This document shows positions 19,172-26,011 of a stretch of 64,000 nt of DNA, piece after piece. The first letter of the stretch is position 1. Every line of letters begins with the position of its first letter. The DNA comes from Bradyrhizobium sp. 190. GTDB taxonomy: Bacteria > Pseudomonadota > Alphaproteobacteria > Rhizobiales > Xanthobacteraceae. The DNA lies in assembly GCF_023073415.1 (NCBI RefSeq), contig NZ_JADPJL010000008.1:1-64000 (forward strand). The letters are read 5' to 3'. The notes below the pieces were generated by a model. The model was not told the DNA's origin, ran no database searches, and was given only the letters and a program-made list of their open reading frames with translations. The position numbers and the translations under genes were made by a program.

Positions 19172-19555
19172 ATGGATAGCCTTACTGACACTCGGCTTAT
19201 CAGCCGGCTTGACGTTGTTGACACGGGTCGGCGGCGTCGCTGGGCGGATGCGGCGAAGCTTCGGATCGTCGAAGAGAGCCTGTCAGCTCCGCGGCTGGTA
19301 TCGGCGACGGCGCGCCGGCACGGGATTTCCAATCAGCTGCTGTTTGCATGGCGCAAGGCGTATCGCGAGGGGCGGCTCGGGATAGTTGCCGGATTTGTGC
19401 CGGCGACGATCGCGCCGGAGCCAGGTGAAGCGGCCGGCTCCGGCTGCGGCCGGCTCGAGATCGTGAGCGCCAACGGCCTGCGCTTCATTGTCGATGGCGC
19501 GGTGGATGTGGCGGCGCTGGCGCGGATCATGCGCGGGCTCGAAGCCCTGCCATGA
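19172..19555 (+). CDS. tnpA: IS66 transposition protein TnpA
   Basis: This 127-residue accessory protein of IS66 elements has a helix-turn-helix region (WADAAKLRIVEESLSAPRLV, SATARRHGISNQLLFAWRKA) and a C-terminal beta part (GRLEIVSANGLRFIVDGAVD, VAALARIMRGLEAL). In this family TnpA and TnpB are needed with TnpC for efficient transposition. ATG 19172 lies 58 bp inside the left terminus; the stop overlaps the tnpB start (ATGA, 19552-19555). Confidence 0.9.
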   Translation: MDSLTDTRLISRLDVVDTGRRRRWADAAKLRIVEESLSAPRLVSATARRHGISNQLLFAWRKAYREGRLGIVAGFVPATIAPEPGEAAGSGCGRLEIVSANGLRFIVDGAVDVAALARIMRGLEALP

Positions 19556-19899
19556 TCCCGTTTCCGACCGGCGTCCGGGTGTGGCTTGCGACGGGTCACA
19601 CCGACATGCGCAAGGGCTTTCCGTCATTGGCCTTGCAGGTGCAGGAGATCCTGCATCGCGATCCGCTGGGCGGTCATCTGTTCTGCTTCCGGGGGCGCCG
19701 CGGCAACCTGTTGAAGGTGATTTGGCACGATGGCCAGGGCGCATGTCTGTTCACAAAGCGCCTGGAGCGGGGCCGCTTCCTGTGGCCCGACGCCGCCGAC
19801 GGGGTGGTGACGATCTCTTCCGCGCAGCTCGGCTACCTTTTATCCGGCATTGATTGGCGACATCCACAGCAGACTTGGCGGCCGACATCGGTCGGTTGA
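19552..19899 (+). CDS. tnpB: IS66 ORF2-like protein TnpB
   Basis: At 115 residues this has the standard TnpB sequence pattern: VRVWLATGHTDMRKGFPSLA, LQVQEILHRDPLGGHLFCFR, GRRGNLLKVIWHDGQGACLF, RLERGRFLWP and the end IDWRHPQQTWRPTSVG. Length and motifs fit the family. It is coupled to tnpA by a 4-bp overlap and lies 44 bp before tnpC. Confidence 0.92.
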   Translation: MIPFPTGVRVWLATGHTDMRKGFPSLALQVQEILHRDPLGGHLFCFRGRRGNLLKVIWHDGQGACLFTKRLERGRFLWPDAADGVVTISSAQLGYLLSGIDWRHPQQTWRPTSVG

Positions 19900-19943
19900 T
19901 GCTTTTTGCTTGCGGATGGCGATGGATGTGATTCCATCGCCAC

Positions 19944-21587
19944 GTGACCGCCTCTGAATCGCTGCCCACCGATCTTGCTGCCGCGCATGCGATGCTGCTC
20001 ACCGAGCGCGCCGCGCGGGTTGAGGTGGAGGCCCGGCTCGTCGAGGCTCGCGCCGAAGCCGCCAATGCGAGAGCAGACCTGTCGAGCACGCAGGCACTGA
20101 TCAGCCATCTCAAGCTCGAGATCGAGAAGCTGCGCCGCCAGCTGTTTGGCAGCCGTTCGGAGCGCACGGCGCGGTTGCTGGAGCAGATGGAGCTGCAGCT
20201 CGAAGAGCTGGAGGCTTCCGCGACCGAGGACGAGCTGGCCGCCGAACAAGCGGCGGCGCGGACGCAAACGGGCAAATCGTTCGCGCGCAAGCGGCCCTCC
20301 CGCAAGCCGTTCCCCGATCATCTGCCGCGCGAGCGCGTCGTGATCGCGGCGCCCGCGAGCTGTCCCTGCTGCGGGTCGGCCAAGCTGTCGAAGCTGGGCG
20401 AGGATGTCACCGAGACGCTGGAGGTGGTTCCCCGCCAATGGAAGGTGATCCAAACGGTGCGGGAGAAGTTCTCGTGCCGGGACTGCGAGACGATCGCCCA
20501 GCCGCCGGCGCCGTTCCATGTGACGCCGCGTGGCTTTGCCGGCCCCAATCTGCTGGCGATGATCCTGTTCGAGAAGTTCGGGCAGCACCAGCCGCTGAAC
20601 CGGCAGAGCGAGCGCTGTGCCCGGGAGGGCATCGATCTCAGTGTATCGACGCTGGCCGATCAGGTCGGCGCCTGCACCACGATCCTGCAGCCGCTGCATG
20701 CACTGATCGAGGCCCATGTGCTGGCCGCCGAGCGGCTGCACGGCGACGACACCACGGTGCCGATCCTGGCCAGGGGCCGGACGATCAGGGGGCACATCTG
20801 GACCTATGTCCGGGACGACCGGCCGTTCGGTGGCCGTGCCCCGCCAACGGCGCTCTACTACGCCTCGCGCGATCGGCGGCATGAGCATCCCGCGCGGCAC
20901 CTTCAAGGCTTCAGCGGCATCCTGCAGGCGGACGCCTATGGCGGCTACAATCCGCTCTATGACCCCGCTCGCGCGGCCGGGGCGATCACGCCGGCCTTGT
21001 GCTGGGCGCACGCCCGCAGGCAGTTCTTCGAGCTGGCGGATATCGCGGCCAACGCCCGGCGCGGCAGGAACGCCGCGGCGATCTCTCCGGTTGCGCTGGA
21101 GGCGGTCAGGCGCATCGACGCGCTGTTCGATATCGAGCGCGGCATCAACGGCCAAAGCGCCGAAGAGCGACTGCGGGTGCGCCAAGAACAGAGTGCACCG
21201 TTGCTGGCGGAACTGGAAGCCTGGCTGCGCGACCAGCGCTCTCGGCTGTCGAACTCGTCCTCGGTCGCAGCACCGATCGACTACATGCTCAAGCGCTGGG
21301 ACCGGTTTGCCCGCTTCATCGACGACGGGCGGATCTGCCTCACGAACAACGCCGCAGAGCGCGCACTTCGAGGCTTTGCGCTCGGCAGAAAGTCGTGGTT
21401 GTTCGCAGGTTCAGAGCGCGGCGCCGATCGCGCCGCCGTCATGGCGACACTGATCCAGACCGCAAAGCTCAACGACATCGATCCGCAAGCATGGCTGGCC
21501 GACGTGCTCGGTCGCATCAACGAACATGCTATCCAGGCTCGACGAACTCTTGCCATGGAACTGGGCCATCAAGATGGAGCGTCGTAA
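19944..21587 (+). CDS. tnpC: IS66 DDE transposase TnpC
   Basis: This 547-residue transposase has an N-terminal coiled coil (ALISHLKLEIEKLRRQLFGS), the zinc-finger-like CPCCGSAKLSKLGEDVTETL and SCRDCE, the catalytic region with ADAYGGYNPLYD and LCWAHARRQFFEL, and the C-terminal DDGRICLTNNAAERALRGFA, LGRKSWLFAGSERGADRAAV, NDIDPQAWLADVLGRI. Start is GTG 19944. No frameshift or internal stop is present, in contrast to the three IS66 relics elsewhere in the window. Confidence 0.93.
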   Translation: MTASESLPTDLAAAHAMLLTERAARVEVEARLVEARAEAANARADLSSTQALISHLKLEIEKLRRQLFGSRSERTARLLEQMELQLEELEASATEDELAAEQAAARTQTGKSFARKRPSRKPFPDHLPRERVVIAAPASCPCCGSAKLSKLGEDVTETLEVVPRQWKVIQTVREKFSCRDCETIAQPPAPFHVTPRGFAGPNLLAMILFEKFGQHQPLNRQSERCAREGIDLSVSTLADQVGACTTILQPLHALIEAHVLAAERLHGDDTTVPILARGRTIRGHIWTYVRDDRPFGGRAPPTALYYASRDRRHEHPARHLQGFSGILQADAYGGYNPLYDPARAAGAITPALCWAHARRQFFELADIAANARRGRNAAAISPVALEAVRRIDALFDIERGINGQSAEERLRVRQEQSAPLLAELEAWLRDQRSRLSNSSSVAAPIDYMLKRWDRFARFIDDGRICLTNNAAERALRGFALGRKSWLFAGSERGADRAAVMATLIQTAKLNDIDPQAWLADVLGRINEHAIQARRTLAMELGHQDGAS

Positions 21588-21596
21588 GGTGGCGGC

Positions 21597-22202
21597 ATGA
21601 GTGCCGCCACCTTGGCCCGACTCAAGATCACGCTCGACCACGTCAAGCCCGCGGTCCTGCGCCGCGTTGACGTGCCGTTCGACATCCGGCTCGATCGGCT
21701 GCACCTGATCATCCAGGCCGCCATGGGCTGGACCAACAGCCATCTCTACGAGCTCCGCGCCGGCGACGTCGGCTGGAGTACGCCACTTCCCGATGTTGAT
21801 TGGTCCAGCGACTTCCTCGACGCCCGCAAAGCCCGGCTCGGCGACGTCCTTGCAGACATCGGCACGAAGAAGCTCGTGTACCTCTACGATTTCGGCGACG
21901 GCTGGGAGCACACGATCAAAATCGAGCGTCTCGCCGATCCCGAGCCGGGTGTGCTCTATCCGCGCCTGATCGAGGTCAGCGGACGCTGTCCTCCCGAGGA
22001 CTGCGGTGGCCCCTGGGGCTATGCCGAACTTCTTGACGCCATCAAGGACCCAACGCACGAACGCCACGCCGACCTCCCCGAATGGATCGGCGACGACTTC
22101 GATCCCGCCGCAGACGAGGCCGAGTGGCTCACCGCGGAGGTCGCCGACCTCGCAAAAAAATGGTCACGAAAACCCGCCGGCAAGCGCCCCAAACCTCGCT
22201 AA
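21597..22202 (+). CDS. pRiA4b ORF-3-like protein, IS66 passenger
   Basis: At 201 residues, ARLKITLDHVKPAVLRRVDV, RLDRLHLIIQAAMGWTNSHL, YELRAGDVGW, LVYLYDFGDGWEHTIKIERL, RCPPEDCGGPWGYAELLDAI and a C-terminal YxE/W-rich part are the hallmarks of the plasmid pRiA4b ORF-3 family, which often travels with transposable elements; its biochemical role is not known to me. ATG 21597 is 9 bp behind tnpC, and the stop (22202) is 25 bp before the right end of the element, so it lies inside the mobile unit. Confidence 0.88.
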   Translation: MSAATLARLKITLDHVKPAVLRRVDVPFDIRLDRLHLIIQAAMGWTNSHLYELRAGDVGWSTPLPDVDWSSDFLDARKARLGDVLADIGTKKLVYLYDFGDGWEHTIKIERLADPEPGVLYPRLIEVSGRCPPEDCGGPWGYAELLDAIKDPTHERHADLPEWIGDDFDPAADEAEWLTAEVADLAKKWSRKPAGKRPKPR

Positions 22203-22227
22203 CCCGCGGCCCTCGCCGGATGGTTAC

Positions 22228-22438
22228 CGTTCGGCGGCGTTGCTCGACATGCACAGGCGCCCATCGTCGAGGAAGCGAGTGAATGCGTGCCCGCGGTTGA
22301 GGCAGTAATTGATCGCCTTGGTCGTGTCGTTGTTTCTGGAGAGCTAGGTGCGCTGCTCGCGTAACCACGCCTCCAGCTCGATGACCAGAGGGCGGCTCCG
22401 CTCCTGGCGCACGCAGGCGCTCTTGGGAGCAGGACCAT
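22228..22438 (-). pseudogene. tnpC: Older IS66 tnpC, upstream half
   Basis: The minus strand reads RPLVIELEAWLREQRT-stop, then LSRNNDTTKAINYCLNRGHA, FTRFLDDGRLCMSSNAAER. This is the region of IS66 transposases just before the fragment at 18900-19113. The in-frame TAG after REQRT shows that the copy was already decayed or has decayed since. The first 8 bp (22228-22235, CGTTCGGC) are the right target duplication. Its 5' part is cut off by the IS5 relic beginning near 22450. Confidence 0.88.
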
Positions 22439-22452
22439 TAATGCTCCGCCCG

Positions 22453-22740
22453 ATTACAAGTTCAGGGTGTTCGCTCAGGCCAGAAGCGGCGGGTGACGCG
22501 CAAGATCAAACGCGTCTGCGCCGCCGCTCGGCCGTCGAGCCGGTCATCGGCCATCTCAAATCCGAACACCGGATGGGCCGCAATTATCTCTGGCACCGTC
22601 AAGGCAACGCCACCAATGCCGTCCTTGCCGCCGCCGGCTACAACTTCCGGCGTCTCCTCCGCCGGCTGCAGCTCCTGTTGCGCCAAATCCTCGCCCAGCT
22701 CATTCTCCGGCTTCAGCTCGTCCCAAGTTGGAACCCGGAT
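22453..22740 (+). pseudogene. IS5-family transposase C-terminal relic
   Basis: KRRVTRKIKR in one frame, then RRRSAVEPVIGHLKSEHRMG, RNYLWHRQGNATNAVLAAAG, YNFRRLLRRLQLLLRQIL. This is the typical C-terminus of rhizobial IS5-group transposases (the E of the DDE triad lies in AVEPVIGHLK). There is one frameshift near 22515. It could be the other end of the element type whose N-terminus survives at 3947, 5635 and 51900. Confidence 0.8.
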
Positions 22741-22933
22741 TCTTCACGAACGACGCGCGTGCCCTCCTATGATGAGATGACAAAGGCGTCTTATCCCGTC
22801 GATAAACAGGTCGTATGCTCCGCATCAAGCCCATTGGGCTAGGTTCGCGCGCCGGCTGGGAGTTTGAGTGTGCGTCACTTGGTGCTGATTATCACGCCTG
22901 GCAGGACTGCATCGGAGCGTCTGGGACGTGTCC

Positions 22934-23761
22934 TCAGCGACGCGTCGCGATGAGCTGGACTTCGAGGATGCGGCGCAGTATCGGCAGGTTCGAAACGCGC
23001 CTTCCGAGGGTCCGCCCCAGGCAGCCGATGACGGTTTCGAGCGCGATCACGACGCCCAGCGGCAGCATCGTCGTCTGGAAATTGCGGATGCGCACGAAAG
23101 CCTGCACCCGCGCGAAACCCGCGGAGCGGAGCAGGCCCGCCAGTTCACCATTCGTGTACTCGCGCAGGTGAAAGCCGCGCGCCACTTCATCGATGCCGCC
23201 CGAGACGTCATGCGGACCGCTCAAACGGTTCGGCGTGATGCAGAAGTATTTTCCGCCGGGCTCTAGCGCGGCGAACACGTTCGCGAGCTGATCGCGAGCG
23301 TCATCCGGATGGAGATGCTCCATCAGCTGGTTCGAGACGATCAGCGTCGCCTTTACTGGAATGCTGATGCCGTCGGAGAGCACGACTTCAAGGTTCGGTG
23401 CGCTCGCCCCGCGCGTCACCGTCTCGGAGACATCGATCGCGTAGGCCTTCCGCACCTGCGGCGCGACGAGCATCGTAAGTGCGCAGTCGCCAGCTCCGAT
23501 CTCCGCATAGACCGTGTCAGGATTCAGGAATGGACGGAGCGTCTCCAACAGGTCCCGCAAGCCCAAGGCCCGCATCTCCGCCCCCTGGCTCTTTCGCACG
23601 AGCCCCGGGTGGTGCGGCACCTCGCGAAACAGCTCTTCGTACACCGAGCTGTAAAGATGCTTGCGCTCCGCGCGCGTAGAATTGCGCAACCGATCCGCGA
23701 GCGCGATTTCCACCTTGTAGTGGTGCGCACGCTTCGGATCCATCAGGAGGTAGGAAGCCAT
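22934..23761 (-). CDS. SAM-dependent methyltransferase
   Basis: This 275-residue class I methyltransferase has YAEIGAGDCALTMLVAPQVR (motif I), AYAIDVSETVTRGASAPNLE, LIVSNQLMEHLHPDDARDQL (motif post-II/IV) and EPGGKYFCITPNRLSGPHDV. The N-terminal third (KVEIALADRLRNSTRAERKH, LYSSVYEELFREVPHHP) is a helical extension found in several polysaccharide-locus methyltransferases. The C-terminus has a short hydrophobic stretch (MLPLGVVIALETVIG). Substrate unknown. It stands alone between an IS5 relic and unassigned sequence. Confidence 0.8.
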   Translation of the reverse strand: MASYLLMDPKRAHHYKVEIALADRLRNSTRAERKHLYSSVYEELFREVPHHPGLVRKSQGAEMRALGLRDLLETLRPFLNPDTVYAEIGAGDCALTMLVAPQVRKAYAIDVSETVTRGASAPNLEVVLSDGISIPVKATLIVSNQLMEHLHPDDARDQLANVFAALEPGGKYFCITPNRLSGPHDVSGGIDEVARGFHLREYTNGELAGLLRSAGFARVQAFVRIRNFQTTMLPLGVVIALETVIGCLGRTLGRRVSNLPILRRILEVQLIATRR

Positions 23762-23827
23762 CGCTTGACAAGTCCATCGGGATCAAAATTCGTGACCAGA
23801 TTGAGATAGTGCGCGAGATTCGCCGTC

Positions 23828-24367
23828 TCATGCTTCATATGCAAGCGTCCAATACTGCGTGGACTCTGCGAATTGGGGGTAGTCCTTTTGACTTCTCTGA
23901 CACGTGCTCCCGGCGGCGCGCAAAACCGCCGCCTGCGTGCGCATAATTGCGCGGACCAGCGCGCCAAGGGGCGGCAGCAATGCCCTTTCGAGACCAGAGC
24001 AGCGCCCAGTCTTCATTGCATAATCTCTTTCGCGCCACAGGCGCTTGCTGGCTTCGCGGCCACCCTCCAGCGAGGTTACACATCTTGTACCTCGATCGCC
24101 GTTCGACCTTTCCGCAACACAATGCCTGATCCGCGGTGCCGCCATGCGGGAGACGATACCATTCCACCGACGCAACATCAATTTTCCGTCCCAATGTTAG
24201 ATCCGACGGGGCGCGCGGGAGGCCGAGTGACGACCGATTGAACGCGACGTATCGGGTCAGGCGTCGGAGTCCGCCGGAGCAGGAAGCGATCTGCCAGGAG
24301 CATCATGCTAGTGTTCCGATGCTGACGAACGATTCACAAATCGGCTCAGACCTGCGAGTCTGTGCCG
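23828..24367. other. Unassigned sequence, possible relic frame on minus strand
   Basis: Minus frame 24181-23828 contains LLPPLGALVRAIMRTQAAVL, RAAGSTCQRSQKDYPQFAES, which could be a worn coding fragment, but it has no recognisable domain or ribosome-binding site. The rest of the stretch up to the IS630 relic shows nothing that I can assign. Confidence 0.25.
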
Positions 24368-24538
24368 ATGAGGACGATCGAATGGATTTCGATCAGCAGC
24401 GCTGATCGTGAAGGATTGGAGGGGCTGGTCCGAAACGGGAACACGCCCCAGAAGGTGGTTTGGAGAGCGCGGATCGTGCTTTTGGCCAACGACGGGCTGA
24501 CGGCGGAAGCGATTGTGGCGGCCGTGGGAGCCTTCTGA
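24368..24538 (+). pseudogene. IS630-family transposase N-terminal relic
   Basis: ISSADREGLEGLVRNGNTPQ, KVVWRARIVLLANDGLTAEA, IVAAVGAF-stop matches the start of IS630 transposases (L..LVR..NTPQ...RARIVLL..DG). The protein ends after 56 residues, and no downstream transposase sequence follows. Confidence 0.7.
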
Positions 24539-24577
24539 CGCTACGCTGCTAGGGCTCGCCGGAAGGAAGACGGCGTC

Positions 24578-26011
24578 CTACCGCTCCCGCATAGACTCCT
24601 GCTTGTACCTTGCCAGCGGCGAGAGCAGGTAGCTGATTATTGTTCGCGAGCCTGTCTTGATCTCGACCGTCACGGCCATTCCGGGCCCAAGTTTGACGAG
24701 TTTCTCGTCTACCTGCATGGCCGCGCGGTCGAGCGAGATGCGAGCGGCATACTCCAGCTCCTGACCTTTGGGCTCGCTGCTGTTCGTCGCCGCGCCCATA
24801 GCCCGGTCATTCGAAGTGCCCTGTTGCCTGTCGCGGGTGATAGCGTCGGACGAGACGCTGAGCACGTCGCCATGAAGCAGCCCGTAGCGCGTGAAGTTGA
24901 ATGTATCGATCTTGATCTCCGCTTTTTGTCCCGGATGCACGAATCCGATGTCGCGGTTGGAAAGCATGGCCTCTATCTCAAGCTGGCTCTCGCTCGGTAC
25001 CAGCACGGCGAGCGCCTGAGCAGGCGTCACCACGCCTCCCACGGTATGAACGGCGAGCTGCTGCACGACGCCATCGACGGGCGCGGTCAAACGCTGGAGT
25101 TTCGTGCGCCGTTCTGCCTTGATCACCTCCTGTGCAGCGCTCGCAGTTTTCTGCTCGGCTTTCGCGAGTGCGTCATAGGTCATGCGCCGATACTCCGCGG
25201 CGGTCCTCTCCTTCGTTTCCTTCAGCAGCGCAGTGGCTGCATCGGCTTCGCGCAGCCGGCTCTGCTGCAGGAGGAGGTCCTGCTGAAGGCTGACCAGTTC
25301 CTGGTATTCGGAGAGATAGACAACCTTCGAAGCCAGTGCCTTGTCGACCAGAGTCTTGCGGATGTCCACGCGCTCCTGCAGCACCGGTATCGTCGCCTGC
25401 AGCTTCGCGACGCTTGCCGAAGTGGTAGCCCGCTCCGCTTCCTTCTGGCCCTGCTGACGCTCGATCTCGGCGAGCTTGGCGTTCTGTTCGGCGCGCTGGC
25501 TGATCAGGAACTGGCGATGCATTTCGACCTCCGCGGCGCTCGCGCTCTGCGGTGGCCGGAAGGCGGCCAGCGGATCCTCTGCGAGCGCAGCGCGCAGCCG
25601 GGCGACGTCGAGTTCGACCGCGATGAGATCGCTCTTCTGACGTTCGTTGTCGGCCTCCGTCATCGTCGGATCGAGTTCGATGAGAACGTCGCCGGCTTTT
25701 ACGGTCTGCCCGTCGCGGACGTGGATGGCGCGGACGACGCCCGTCTCGAACGGCTGGATCAGCTTGGTGCGCCCGCCCGGCACGATCTTTCCGGTCGCGC
25801 TCGCGACGATATCGACGCTGCCGAATGTCGCCCACAGTAGCGCGAAGCAGAAGACCGCGATGATGCTCGCGCCGATCGCACGCCCGATCGGCGACGGCGG
25901 CGTCTCGGTGATTTCGAGCGCCGCTGGGAGGAACGCGATTTCCTGCTCGCGGCGGCGAGCCGGAGCCGGGGTTTTCGGAAACGGGACGATATTTCGGCTA
26001 GCGGACGTCAT
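24578..26011 (-). CDS. HlyD-family type I secretion adaptor
   Basis: This 477-residue periplasmic adaptor (membrane fusion protein) would link the ABC exporter to an outer-membrane channel. A short cytosolic N-terminus is followed by one membrane segment (GASIIAVFCFALLWATFG), the lipoyl part DIVASATGKIVPGGRTKLIQ, a long coiled-coil hairpin (about residues 130-300), the second lipoyl half TAPVDGVVQQLAVHTVGGVV and the beta domain VLVPSESQLEIEAMLSNRDI, FVHPGQKAEIKIDTF. The length is typical. Its start overlaps the exporter stop by 14 bp, indicating one operon transcribed leftward. No TolC homologue is in the window. Confidence 0.9.
   Translation of the reverse strand: MTSASRNIVPFPKTPAPARRREQEIAFLPAALEITETPPSPIGRAIGASIIAVFCFALLWATFGSVDIVASATGKIVPGGRTKLIQPFETGVVRAIHVRDGQTVKAGDVLIELDPTMTEADNERQKSDLIAVELDVARLRAALAEDPLAAFRPPQSASAAEVEMHRQFLISQRAEQNAKLAEIERQQGQKEAERATTSASVAKLQATIPVLQERVDIRKTLVDKALASKVVYLSEYQELVSLQQDLLLQQSRLREADAATALLKETKERTAAEYRRMTYDALAKAEQKTASAAQEVIKAERRTKLQRLTAPVDGVVQQLAVHTVGGVVTPAQALAVLVPSESQLEIEAMLSNRDIGFVHPGQKAEIKIDTFNFTRYGLLHGDVLSVSSDAITRDRQQGTSNDRAMGAATNSSEPKGQELEYAARISLDRAAMQVDEKLVKLGPGMAVTVEIKTGSRTIISYLLSPLARYKQESMRER

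Larger units (their letters stand above)
19114..22227 (+). mobile_element. Complete IS66-family element with passenger gene
   Basis: The element is 3114 bp, bounded by imperfect terminal inverted repeats: left GTAACCCTCCGGCG at 19114 and right end 22227, whose complement reads GTAACCATCCGGCG. They match at 18 of the first 21 positions. An 8-bp target duplication flanks it. It carries tnpA, tnpB and tnpC in the usual order plus a fourth gene for a pRiA4b-ORF3-like protein. All four frames are intact, so the element may still be active. It lies within an older IS66 tnpC on the opposite strand. Confidence 0.93.

Noticed and set aside
19833..21185. 450-codon minus-strand frame within IS66 tnpC
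   Set aside because: A by-product of the G/C-rich plus-strand transposase; Arg/Leu/Gly-rich and without homology to any family I know.
24824..25840. 338-codon plus-strand frame opposite the HlyD-like gene
   Set aside because: Shadow frame of a clear adaptor gene; composition is that of an antisense translation.
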